From Brevibacterium sp. 'Marine' (GTDB lineage: Bacteria; Actinomycetota; Actinomycetes; Actinomycetales; Brevibacteriaceae), in the NCBI RefSeq assembly GCF_012844365.1, contig NZ_CP051626.1:1550001-1614000 (forward strand): a stretch of DNA of 64,000 nucleotides. Direction: 5' to 3'. Each line of letters starts with the position of its first letter. The first letter of the stretch is position 1. This document shows positions 23,654 to 31,549 of the stretch, piece by piece. The notes beneath the pieces were generated by a model that had not been told where the DNA came from, made no database searches, and worked only from the letters and a program-made list of their open reading frames with translations. The position numbers were made by a program, and so were the translations under genes.

Positions 23654-26326
23654 TCAGCTCAGCAGGCGACGTGTGCCGTCGATCCGAGTCGGGTCGGGCA
23701 GCAGGTCGACGTGGGCGCTGAGCACATGCGACTCGGTCTCCGTGGCGACCATCGGGTGGATGACGATCTCGAGGATCTGCGGATGGTTCTCCACCAGCAC
23801 CGCGAGCCTCTCCAACACATTGCGCAGCGGTTCGATGTTCATCGGCGGCAGACCGCGATAGCCGAACAGCCGCGGGGAGGCCTTGATCGACCGGATCATG
23901 TCCCCGGCCTCCTTGTCGGTGATCGGGGCGACTCGATGAGCGACATCGCCGAGAAGCTCCGTCGTGTCTCCCGCCAATGAGAACGCCAGCAGCGGGCCCA
24001 GCAGGGGGTCTTCTCCGGCGCGGAGGACGCAGGGAACACCGTGCGGGGCCATGGCCTGGACATCGACGAGCGGCTCCTCCTCACCGGCCAGCTGCCGGAT
24101 CGTGTCCTGGATCGCGGTGAAATCCTCGGCGAGCTCCTCGGGAGTGTCGATATTCAGGCGCACACCGCCGAGTTCCATCCGGTGCCTCAGCACCTTGGTC
24201 ACGGCTTTGAGCGCAACGGGATAGCCGATCTTCTCCGCCGCAGCGATGCCTTCGTCGACCGAGGAGGCCGTGAGATAGGGCAGAACGTCGATTCCGTAGG
24301 CGCTGAGCAGATCCCGGACGTCGTCGCGTTCGAGCCGGACGGGGGCTCCCGGCTGTGCCCCTTCCAGGGCGGCGTCGATGATCGCCCGCACCGACTTGTC
24401 GTCGATATCGTCGAATTCGGTGTAGCGACCATGGTCGGCGGCCCTCCACCGCGCATAGTCCGTGGCCCGTGCCAGAGCCCACACGGCGTCTTCGGGTCCG
24501 ATGTAGCTGGGGACGGTGTGAGAGACCCGGTTGCCGCTGTCATCGGTGAGGTACGTGGTCAGTTCGTCCTGGACACCGTGGATGCCGAGGAAGCAGGCGA
24601 CCGTGGTCTTTCCCGACCGCGCCGCTGATTCGGACAGCAGTCCGGCGATCTCGGTCTCCTCCGCGCCGGTCGACGGGGTGAAGGTGACGATGACCGAATC
24701 GACATCGTCGCGGGCGTACATCGCATCGAGTTCGGTCCGGAAGGTGTCCGCATCGACCTCGGGGTGCATGGACACCGGCTCGGTGTCGACGCGCAGGCCC
24801 TCTGAACGGGCACGCTGCATGATCAGGGTGCTCATCGCCGCAGAGTTGCCGATGACCCCCACCCGTCGGCCCGCCGGCAGCTTCTGAGTCGAGAACACCT
24901 GGGTGAGGTCGAAGAGCTGGTGGATCGTATCCGCGCGGATCACGCCCGCCTGCTCGAGCACCTGGTCGAGGGTGTTCGGTGCCAGGGACGAGGTGCGCAC
25001 GATATGCCCGGGCGGCAGCTCCCGGCCCGTGAGATCGGATTTGATGACGACGACGGGTTTGACGCGGGAGACTCGGCGGGCGATGCGCGAGAACTTGCGC
25101 GGGTTGCCGATGGATTCGAGATAGAGGCCGACGGTCTGCGTGGCCGGATCCTCCTCCCAATATTGGAGGAGGTCGTTGCCGGAGAGGTCGGCGCGGTTGC
25201 CGGCGGAGACGAAGGTGGAGATGCCCAAGCCGCGAGTCTTCGCGGCCGCGAGCAGAGCGGTGCCCAGCGCTCCGGACTGGCTGAAGAGGCCGAGCGTACC
25301 GGAGGCCGGGAGGAACGGGGCCAGGGAGGCGTTGAGCGAGATGTCGGCGGCCTCATTGACCAGTCCGAAGGAGTTCGGCCCGACCACACGCATTCCGTAG
25401 GCGCGGGACGTCGCGACCATGCGGCGCTGGAGTTCGGCCCCGGTGGGACCGGTCTCGGCGAATCCGGAGGAGATGACGAGCACGGCCTTGACGCCGTGCA
25501 CGGCGCAGTCCTTGACCACCTCGGTGACGGCTTCGGCCGGAACGGCGATGACCGCGAGGTCGGCCTTGCCCGGCAGCGCGTCGAGGCTCGGATATGCCTG
25601 GACTCCGGCGATCTGATCGGTTTCGGGGTGGACGACCCACAGGTCGCCGGTGAACTTCGCGGCCGTGATGTTGCGGATGAGCAGATGGCCGGTGGAGTTG
25701 CGTTTGCGGCTGGCGCCGATCACCGCCACCGAGGTGGGGTGGAGGACCGTGCGCACGCTCAGAGCCTCGGCCCTGTGCTCCCGAGACGCCTGCACTTCGA
25801 TGGACCGTGCCGTGGGATCGATATCGAAGTTCACGGCCACGACGCCGTCGTCGAATCCGCGGGAGACCTCGTAGCCGGCGGCCTGGAAGACCTGCAGCAT
25901 CGAACGGTTCTGGGGCAGCACCTCGGCGGTGAAGCGCTGGATCCCGGATTCGCGCGCGGCTGCGGCCAAGTGCTCCAGCAGGATCGAACCGATCCCGCGG
26001 CCCTGGTGGGCATCGGCGATGTTGAACGCCACCTCGGCGTCGGTGTCGCTGATCCGGTCGAAGCGACCGACGCCGATGATGTCATCGCCGATGAGCATGA
26101 TCAGCGCCACCCGGTCGCGGTGGTCGACGTTGACGAAGCGATCGAGATCGCGCTGCGGCAGCCGGGGCAGCGGAGCGAAGAAGCGCAGATAGACGGATTC
26201 CGGTGACTGGGCCTCGTGCATGCGGGCCAGGGCAGCGGCATCGTCGGGGGTGATCGGACGCAGATGGGCGGTGCCGCCGTCACGGAGGACGACATCGGCT
26301 TCCCACCCGGCAGGATAGTCTTCCAT
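23654..26326 (-). CDS. GNAT acetyltransferase fused to ADP-forming acyl-CoA synthetase-like domains (Pat type)
   Basis: An 890-residue fusion. Residues about 12-170 are a GNAT acetyltransferase (HLRPITPDDAAALARMH, acetyl-CoA loop QGRGIGSILLEHL). Residues about 195-640 are CoA-binding and succinyl-CoA-ligase-like domains (SVAVIGASRKRNSTGHLLIRNI, VGPNSFGLVN, FSQSGALG), and about 660-880 is an ATP-grasp domain (YGIDVLPYLTASSVDEGIAAAEKIGYPVALKAV). The phospho-histidine motif expected as SHTG-LA reads VRTSSLA, so synthetase activity is probably lost. This matches Pat/PatA lysine acetyltransferases that regulate acyl-CoA synthetases; the N-terminal GNAT order is the actinobacterial form. ATG 26326 is preceded by TATGCT at 6 bases. 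Confidence 0.9.
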   Translation of the reverse strand: MEDYPAGWEADVVLRDGGTAHLRPITPDDAAALARMHEAQSPESVYLRFFAPLPRLPQRDLDRFVNVDHRDRVALIMLIGDDIIGVGRFDRISDTDAEVAFNIADAHQGRGIGSILLEHLAAAARESGIQRFTAEVLPQNRSMLQVFQAAGYEVSRGFDDGVVAVNFDIDPTARSIEVQASREHRAEALSVRTVLHPTSVAVIGASRKRNSTGHLLIRNITAAKFTGDLWVVHPETDQIAGVQAYPSLDALPGKADLAVIAVPAEAVTEVVKDCAVHGVKAVLVISSGFAETGPTGAELQRRMVATSRAYGMRVVGPNSFGLVNEAADISLNASLAPFLPASGTLGLFSQSGALGTALLAAAKTRGLGISTFVSAGNRADLSGNDLLQYWEEDPATQTVGLYLESIGNPRKFSRIARRVSRVKPVVVIKSDLTGRELPPGHIVRTSSLAPNTLDQVLEQAGVIRADTIHQLFDLTQVFSTQKLPAGRRVGVIGNSAAMSTLIMQRARSEGLRVDTEPVSMHPEVDADTFRTELDAMYARDDVDSVIVTFTPSTGAEETEIAGLLSESAARSGKTTVACFLGIHGVQDELTTYLTDDSGNRVSHTVPSYIGPEDAVWALARATDYARWRAADHGRYTEFDDIDDKSVRAIIDAALEGAQPGAPVRLERDDVRDLLSAYGIDVLPYLTASSVDEGIAAAEKIGYPVALKAVTKVLRHRMELGGVRLNIDTPEELAEDFTAIQDTIRQLAGEEEPLVDVQAMAPHGVPCVLRAGEDPLLGPLLAFSLAGDTTELLGDVAHRVAPITDKEAGDMIRSIKASPRLFGYRGLPPMNIEPLRNVLERLAVLVENHPQILEIVIHPMVATETESHVLSAHVDLLPDPTRIDGTRRLLS

Positions 26327-26393
26327 GCTTCCAGCATATGCGTCGGACGCCCGGTTATGGCGGTCCTCGCTGGGATGTGTCAGGGGAGTGGGG

Positions 26394-26399
26394 CACAAT
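26394..26399 (+). promoter_or_regulatory. -10 hexamer CACAAT for leaderless DUF5998 gene
   Basis: CACAAT ends 7 bases before ATG 26407. The divergent synthetase-like gene starts at 26326, so two promoters share an 80-base gap. Confidence 0.5.
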
Positions 26400-26406
26400 G
26401 GTGGGC

Positions 26407-26994
26407 ATGGCATTACCCGAGGTTCTCGTTCACGATCTGCAGTCGGCCGGCTACTACCCGCAGCTCACTCAAGGCATACTCGCCGACTCTCTCTACGACG
26501 AACCGGTGTTGGCTCACTTCGTCCACATCGACACCCATGTCGACATCGAATCCATCCACCGGCATGTGACCGCCTTCGTGCTCACCGAGACCCGACTGCT
26601 GTTGGCCCACGTCGATGACGATCCGAACGCGGAACCCGGTTCCAAGCCGCGCGCGGTCACGAGCAGCGAGGACATCGAACTCGATCGCCTGGGCACCGTG
26701 ATGGTCGGCCGCACCTTCGCCGATCCGGCCGCCTTCGAACCCGGTGACAAGCCAGTCGAGGTCTCGCTGACGATGTCCTGGGGCGCGTCGAAGCGCTTCG
26801 AGGCGTTCCCCGAGACCTGCGGAGATCCCAACTGCGTGGGCGATCACGGCTACGGAGGGTCGCTCTTCGCCGAGGATGTCATGCTCCGGGTCTCGGCCGA
26901 AGCCGAGGGGCAGGCCGCCGTCGACCGCATGGCCGACTTCGCCGGGAAGCTGCGTGCCGCGGTCTTCCACGCCCGGCTGCGGTCGCGTCGCTGA
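26407..26994 (+). CDS. DUF5998 family protein
   Basis: A 195-residue soluble protein conserved in actinobacteria, recognised by VLAHFVHIDTHVDIESIHRHVTAFVLTETRLLLAHVDDD and by GDPNCVGDHGYGG near residue 140. No catalytic motif is known; the Cys/His-containing loop CGDPNCVGDH could bind metal but this is speculation. Leaderless ATG. Its stop codon overlaps the start of the phosphatase-fold gene (TGATG), so the two form an operon, an arrangement I recall as common in Micrococcales. Confidence 0.78.
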   Translation: MALPEVLVHDLQSAGYYPQLTQGILADSLYDEPVLAHFVHIDTHVDIESIHRHVTAFVLTETRLLLAHVDDDPNAEPGSKPRAVTSSEDIELDRLGTVMVGRTFADPAAFEPGDKPVEVSLTMSWGASKRFEAFPETCGDPNCVGDHGYGGSLFAEDVMLRVSAEAEGQAAVDRMADFAGKLRAAVFHARLRSRR

Positions 26995-28184
26995 TGATCG
27001 AGGACTCGACGCGGCACGGACTGCCGTCCCCATCCGGCGCTGAGCCCTTGGGGCCTCCGGACTATGCCGGACCGATGCTCTCCGATGTCGTCCCCGCTGC
27101 GGCGCTGGGACTCGGTGCGGCCGAGGCCCTCGACGGGTCGATGTCCGATCGTGCCCGAACGCTCGGGCTCGACCGGGAATCCCGGGCGACGATCGTCGTT
27201 CTCATCGACGGTCTCGGCGAGCAGCAGCTGCGCCGCTACGGCGGATACACTCCCTTCTTCCGGTCACAGGCCGGGACTCGCCGGACACTGTCCGCCGGGT
27301 TTCCGTCGACGACGGCGAACTCCCTGTCATCTCTGGCCACGGGCCGCCTGCCCGGTGCACACGGGGTGGTCGGCTACCGCGTGCTCGACCCGGAGAAGGA
27401 CGCAGTGTTCAACCAGCTGACGTGGAACCTCGATGTCGACCCGGTCGGCTGGGTTCCCGATGCGACGCTCTTCGAACGCCTCACGGATACCGGGATCGAT
27501 GTGGTCAGCCTCGGCGAGAAGAAGTTCGCCGGGCGCGGGCTCAACCGGGCATCGCTGCGCGGCGGCCGATTCCGGGACTCGAAGACCCTGGAAGAACGCT
27601 GCGCTCAGGCCCTGGCCGAGGCGAAGGCTCCCGGTCGTCGCCTCGTCTACCTCTACTGGGGCAACCTCGACAAGACCGGGCATGTGCACGGTGCGGACTC
27701 CGCGGCCTGGACCGAAGAGCTCGAACGCGTCGATCTCGCTCTGTCCCGACTCGCCTCCGACCTGCCGCACGACGCGACCATGCTCATCACCGCCGACCAC
27801 GGAATGGTCGACGTCGACCACGAACGTCGTCTCGACCTCGCCGAGCTTCCCGAGCTCAAGGCCGGTCTGCGCCACGTCGGCGGAGAGCCGCGAGCACTGC
27901 ACCTCTACGCCGCTGACGGCGCCGAAGCGGACGTGCTCTCGGCCTGGCAGGAGACGATCGGCGACCGCGGGCTCATCCTGCCGAAGTCCGCAGCGATCGC
28001 CCGCGGCTACTTCGGCCCCGTCGCCCCGCACGTCCATCCGCGGATCGGGGACTTCCTCGTCATCTGCACCGACGGCTTCGCCGTGGTCGATTCGGATGTG
28101 GAATCCGCCTCGGCGCTGGCGCTCATCGGTCACCACGGCTCCACCACGGAGCAGGAACTGCAGATCCCGCTCCTTTTAGTCTGA
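26994..28184 (+). CDS. Nucleotide pyrophosphatase/phosphodiesterase-type enzyme (alkaline phosphatase fold)
   Basis: A 396-residue member of the alkaline phosphatase superfamily. Metal and nucleophile motifs are all visible: VVLIDGLGEQQL (Asp), GFPSTTANSLSSLATG (threonine nucleophile in the PSTT motif), LYWGNLDKTGHVHG (Asp/His) and LITADHGMVDV (Asp/His). Members hydrolyse phosphodiesters or pyrophosphates. No signal peptide or membrane helix is apparent, so it is probably cytoplasmic. Coupled to the DUF5998 gene by a one-base overlap. Substrate unknown. Confidence 0.88.
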   Translation: MIEDSTRHGLPSPSGAEPLGPPDYAGPMLSDVVPAAALGLGAAEALDGSMSDRARTLGLDRESRATIVVLIDGLGEQQLRRYGGYTPFFRSQAGTRRTLSAGFPSTTANSLSSLATGRLPGAHGVVGYRVLDPEKDAVFNQLTWNLDVDPVGWVPDATLFERLTDTGIDVVSLGEKKFAGRGLNRASLRGGRFRDSKTLEERCAQALAEAKAPGRRLVYLYWGNLDKTGHVHGADSAAWTEELERVDLALSRLASDLPHDATMLITADHGMVDVDHERRLDLAELPELKAGLRHVGGEPRALHLYAADGAEADVLSAWQETIGDRGLILPKSAAIARGYFGPVAPHVHPRIGDFLVICTDGFAVVDSDVESASALALIGHHGSTTEQELQIPLLLV

Positions 28185-28194
28185 ACGTCCACGA

Positions 28195-28200
28195 TAGGAT
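28195..28200 (+). promoter_or_regulatory. -10 hexamer TAGGAT for leaderless purK
   Basis: TAGGAT ends 7 bases before GTG 28208. The in-frame ATG at 28199 overlaps the hexamer and would lie upstream of the transcript, so it is rejected as the start. Confidence 0.6.
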
Positions 28201-28207
28201 GGCACAC

Positions 28208-29401
28208 GTGACTTTTCCTCGAATCGGTGTCATTGGCGGCGGTCAACTGGCACGTATGCTCGCCCCCGCCGCAGAAGCCCTCGGCGTCCGCTTCTCCGTT
28301 CTCGCGGAGACCGCCGACGCCCCCGCCACGCAGGTCATCAGTGAGGTGACCGTCGGTGACTATACGGACTATCCGACGCTCAAGGCCTTCGCCGAGACCG
28401 TCGACGTCATCACCTTCGACCACGAACACGTCCCACCGGAGCACCTGCAGGCTCTCGTCGCGGCCGGACACGCTGTGCGCCCCGGCCCCGATGCCCTCAT
28501 CTTCGCCCAGGACAAGATCCGGATGCGCAGGAGGATGGACGAACTCGGTCTGCCCAACCCCGCCTGGGCGGAGATCACCTCGGCCGCCGATGTCGAGGCG
28601 TTCGCCGCTCGCGTCGGTTACCCCTTCATCCTCAAGACGCCCCGCGGCGGCTATGACGGCAAGGGCGTGCGTGTCATCGACAACCTCGACGAGGCCGTCG
28701 AATGGCTGAACGAGGTTCCTCAGCTGCTCGCCGAGGAGAAGGTCGACTTCACACGCGAGCTCGCGGTCATGGTCGGGCGCTCCCCGATGGGGCAGACCGC
28801 CGTGTGGCCGGTCGTCGAGACCTGGCAGCAGAACGGCGTGTGCAAGGAGGCCATCGCCCCGGCACCGGATCTGTCCGAGGAGAAGGCGCGGGCCATCACC
28901 GAAGCGATCCTCACGGTCGCCGGCACCCTCGAGGTCACCGGCGTCATGGCGATGGAGATGTTCGAGACCGACGAGGGCTTCCTCATCAACGAATTCGCGA
29001 TGCGCCCGCACAACACGGGGCACTGGACCCAGGACGGAGCGGTGACGAGCCAATTCGAGCAGCACCTCCGCGCGGTCCTCGACCTTCCCCTCGGCAGCCC
29101 CGCGGCACGGGAGGATGTGTCCGTGATGGTCAACATCCTCGGCGCCGATCACGACGACCTCTATCAGCCGTACCTGCACGTCATGGCGCACGACCCGGCA
29201 GTGAAGGTCCACCTGTACGGCAAGGGCGTGCGGCCGGGGCGGAAGGTCGGCCACGTCAATGCCTACGGCGACGATCGACAGCTCGTGCTCGCCCGTGCGC
29301 GGCATGCTGCGGACTTCATCGCCGGCGTCGATGTCGATCCGCACCCGCAGATGCCCGCTCCGGAGGACCTCCGGGCCGAGGGCGAATCCGGCTCGCGCTG
29401 A
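28208..29401 (+). CDS. purK: N5-carboxyaminoimidazole ribonucleotide synthase
   Basis: A 397-residue ATP-grasp enzyme of de novo purine synthesis: AIR + ATP + bicarbonate to N5-CAIR. It opens TFPRIGVIGGGQLARMLAPAAEALG (PurK N-terminal Rossmann-like region); further marks are FDHEHVPPEHL, PFILKTPRGGYDGKGVRVI (ATP-grasp) and NEFAMRPHNTGHWT near residue 265. GTG 28208 is chosen from the leaderless promoter and family length. purE follows after 101 bases, and N5-CAIR passes directly to its product. Confidence 0.95.
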   Translation: MTFPRIGVIGGGQLARMLAPAAEALGVRFSVLAETADAPATQVISEVTVGDYTDYPTLKAFAETVDVITFDHEHVPPEHLQALVAAGHAVRPGPDALIFAQDKIRMRRRMDELGLPNPAWAEITSAADVEAFAARVGYPFILKTPRGGYDGKGVRVIDNLDEAVEWLNEVPQLLAEEKVDFTRELAVMVGRSPMGQTAVWPVVETWQQNGVCKEAIAPAPDLSEEKARAITEAILTVAGTLEVTGVMAMEMFETDEGFLINEFAMRPHNTGHWTQDGAVTSQFEQHLRAVLDLPLGSPAAREDVSVMVNILGADHDDLYQPYLHVMAHDPAVKVHLYGKGVRPGRKVGHVNAYGDDRQLVLARARHAADFIAGVDVDPHPQMPAPEDLRAEGESGSR

Positions 29402-29502
29402 GTACCGGCGCCGTCTGCACCCCGGCACCACCCGTACCCTGACACCATCCGCCACCCGTCCGCACCGACGGATTCCAATCGCCTGCAACGAAGGACGCAC
29501 TG

Positions 29503-30030
29503 ATGACCACAGCGAACGAAGGCTCCACTGACACGGCGGCTCCGGTCGGCATCGTCATGGGCTCGGACTCGGACTGGCCGACGATGAAGGCCGCCGCCGA
29601 TGCCCTCGATGAGCTCGGTATCGAATCGAGCGCCGAGGTGGTCTCCGCTCACCGGATGCCCGAGGACATGGTCGACTGGGCGAAGTCCGCGGCCGACCGC
29701 GGCATCCGTGTGATCATCGCCGGTGCCGGGGGAGCGGCTCATCTGCCCGGGATGATCGCGTCGATGACCTCACTTCCGGTCATCGGTGTTCCCGTGCCGC
29801 TGAAGCACCTCGACGGAATGGACTCGCTGCTGTCCATCGTGCAGATGCCCGGCGGAGTGCCCGTGGCCACCGTTTCGATCGGCGGTGCCAAGAACGCCGG
29901 TCTGCTGGCGGCGCGCATCCTCGGGGCAGGTCACGGTGCCGAAGCCGAGGCTCTGCGCACTCGTCTCGATGACTATCGGTCCCAGCTGCGGCAGGTAGCT
30001 CTCGACAAAGGGCGGGCGCTGCAGGAATAA
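29503..30030 (+). CDS. purE: N5-carboxyaminoimidazole ribonucleotide mutase
   Basis: A 175-residue class I PurE that rearranges N5-CAIR to CAIR. Signatures: [17 protein letters not shown] near residue 18, [11 protein letters not shown] (substrate-binding His), [18 protein letters not shown] and [44 protein letters not shown]. The N-terminal 15 residues are extra and Thr/Ala-rich. Upstream spacing suggests transcription with purK. The acyl-CoA dehydrogenase gene begins 38 bases later. Confidence 0.96.
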   Translation: MTTANEGSTDTAAPVGIVMGSDSDWPTMKAAADALDELGIESSAEVVSAHRMPEDMVDWAKSAADRGIRVIIAGAGGAAHLPGMIASMTSLPVIGVPVPLKHLDGMDSLLSIVQMPGGVPVATVSIGGAKNAGLLAARILGAGHGAEAEALRTRLDDYRSQLRQVALDKGRALQE

Positions 30031-30068
30031 TAGGGCTTGCTGAACGTTTGATAAGTCTGAGGAGAATG

Positions 30069-31217
30069 ATGTTCGACCTGTACCAGCCCAGCGAAGAGCA
30101 CGAAGAGATCCGCGCCGCAGTCCGCAACGTCGTCGAGAAGAAGGTCGCGCCGTTCGCCGCCGAAGTCGACGCAGACTCCCGCTATCCGCAGGAGGCGCAT
30201 GACGCCCTCGTCGAGACGGACTTCTTCGCCGCGCACATCCCCGAAGAGTACGGGGGCATGGGCGCCGATGCGCTGGCCGTGTCGATCATCATCGAAGAGG
30301 TCGCACGCGGCTGCGTCTCGTCCTCGCTGATTCCGGCTGTGAACAAGCTCGGCAGCATGCCTGTCCAGCTCGGAGGCAGCGAAGAGATCAAGAAGAAGTA
30401 CTTCCCGTCCGTGGCCTCCGGTGAAGCAGGATTCTCCTACGGCCTGTCCGAGCGCGAAGCCGGATCGGACACCGCATCGATGAAGACCCGTGCCGAACGT
30501 GACGGCGACGACTGGATCCTCAACGGGGTCAAGACCTGGATCACCAACGCCGGAGTCTCCGACTACTACACGGTGATGGCCGTGACCGACCCCGACGGAG
30601 CACGCGGACGCAACATCTCCGCCTTCGTCGTGGAGAAGTCCGATGAGGGCTTCACCTTCGGTGACAAGGAGCGCAAGCTCGGCATCAAGGGCTCGCCCAC
30701 TCGAGAGCTCCTCTTCGACAATGTCCGCCTGCCCGGCGACCGCATCGTCGGCGAGCCCGGGGAGGGTCTGAAGATCGCCCTGCGCACCCTCGACCACACT
30801 CGAGTCACGATCGCCGCGCAGGCCGTGGGCGTCGCCCAGGGTGCTCTCGACTACGCTCTGGCCTACGTCAAGGACCGTCAGCAGTTCGGCAAGTCCGTTG
30901 CCGACAACCAGGCGATCCAGTTCATGCTCGCCGATATGGGCATGAAGCTCGAGGCCGCACGTCAGCTCACCTACACCGCCGCCGCCAAGAGCGAGCGCGG
31001 CGACGACGACCTCACCTACTTCGGTGCCGCCGCGAAGGCCTTCGCCTCCGATGCCGCGATGGAGATCACCACGGATGCCGTGCAGCTGCTCGGCGGAGCC
31101 GGATACGTCGTCGACCACCCGGTCGAGCGGATGATGCGCGATGCGAAGATCACGCAGATCTACGAAGGCACCAACCAGATCCAGCGCATGGTGATGGGGC
31201 GCAAGCTCCTCGCCTGA
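30069..31217 (+). CDS. Acyl-CoA dehydrogenase
   Basis: A 382-residue flavin enzyme oxidising acyl-CoA to trans-2-enoyl-CoA. FAD/substrate motifs are GFSYGLSEREAGSDTASMKTRAE and WITNAGVSDYYTVMA; the catalytic Glu is in IYEGTNQIQRMVMGRKLL at the C-terminus, the position used by short/branched-chain enzymes (FadE25-like). The start was set at ATG 30069 because GAGGAG is well spaced for it; ATG 30066 is possible. It lies downstream of purK-purE exactly as fadE25 neighbours purE/purK in M. tuberculosis, and a strong terminator follows. Confidence 0.94.
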   Translation: MFDLYQPSEEHEEIRAAVRNVVEKKVAPFAAEVDADSRYPQEAHDALVETDFFAAHIPEEYGGMGADALAVSIIIEEVARGCVSSSLIPAVNKLGSMPVQLGGSEEIKKKYFPSVASGEAGFSYGLSEREAGSDTASMKTRAERDGDDWILNGVKTWITNAGVSDYYTVMAVTDPDGARGRNISAFVVEKSDEGFTFGDKERKLGIKGSPTRELLFDNVRLPGDRIVGEPGEGLKIALRTLDHTRVTIAAQAVGVAQGALDYALAYVKDRQQFGKSVADNQAIQFMLADMGMKLEAARQLTYTAAAKSERGDDDLTYFGAAAKAFASDAAMEITTDAVQLLGGAGYVVDHPVERMMRDAKITQIYEGTNQIQRMVMGRKLLA

Positions 31218-31276
31218 GCCGGGCTCCGAACTCTCCGCGGCCGACCGTGCGCGGTGTCAGTCGGTCGGTGACGAAC

Positions 31277-31319
31277 GGGCGCGGCAGATTCCCCAGATGG
31301 GAGTCTGCCGCGCCCGCTT
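31277..31319 (+). terminator. Intrinsic terminator after acyl-CoA dehydrogenase gene
   Basis: Perfect 12-base arms GGGCGCGGCAGA (31277-31288) and TCTGCCGCGCCC (31304-31315) with a 15-base loop, followed by GCTTTCT. Confidence 0.75.
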
Positions 31320-31406
31320 TCTGCCTGTGAAGAATCGCACACGCGAAGAATGCGACATGCGCGGCGCGGATGTGCCGGAATCGACGGTTCTCACGCGACA
31401 CAATAG

Positions 31407-31523
31407 GTGAACACAGTGGACTCTGAAGTGACTTTGGCACAGTTGTCTGCTGTGGGCACCCGATGGGGCGAGGCGACCTGTGCGTGGCCTCCTGAGGATG
31501 TCGACGCCGGAATCAGTCCGTGA
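31407..31523 (+). CDS. Possible small upstream ORF before the LCP gene
   Basis: GTG 31407 or 31416 opens a frame of 38 or 35 codons, peptide VDSEVTLAQLSAVGTRWGEA and onward, stopping at TGA 31521-31523. The stop overlaps a possible LCP start GTG 31520 as GTGA, the coupling seen throughout this window. A CACAAT hexamer lies at 31399-31404. Against it: no known family, short length and modest third-position GC. It could be a leader peptide, a small protein or chance. Confidence 0.3.
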   Translation: MNTVDSEVTLAQLSAVGTRWGEATCAWPPEDVDAGISP

Positions 31524-31549
31524 GCAGAGCCCGAAGCGAAGGGAAGTCA

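Larger units (their letters stand above)
31218..31549 (+). other. Region between acyl-CoA dehydrogenase and LCP genes
   Basis: It holds the terminator at 31277-31319, a CACAAT hexamer at 31399-31404 that may be a -10 element, and a possible 35-38-codon reading frame at 31407-31523 (listed separately). The rest shows no gene. Confidence 0.5.
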
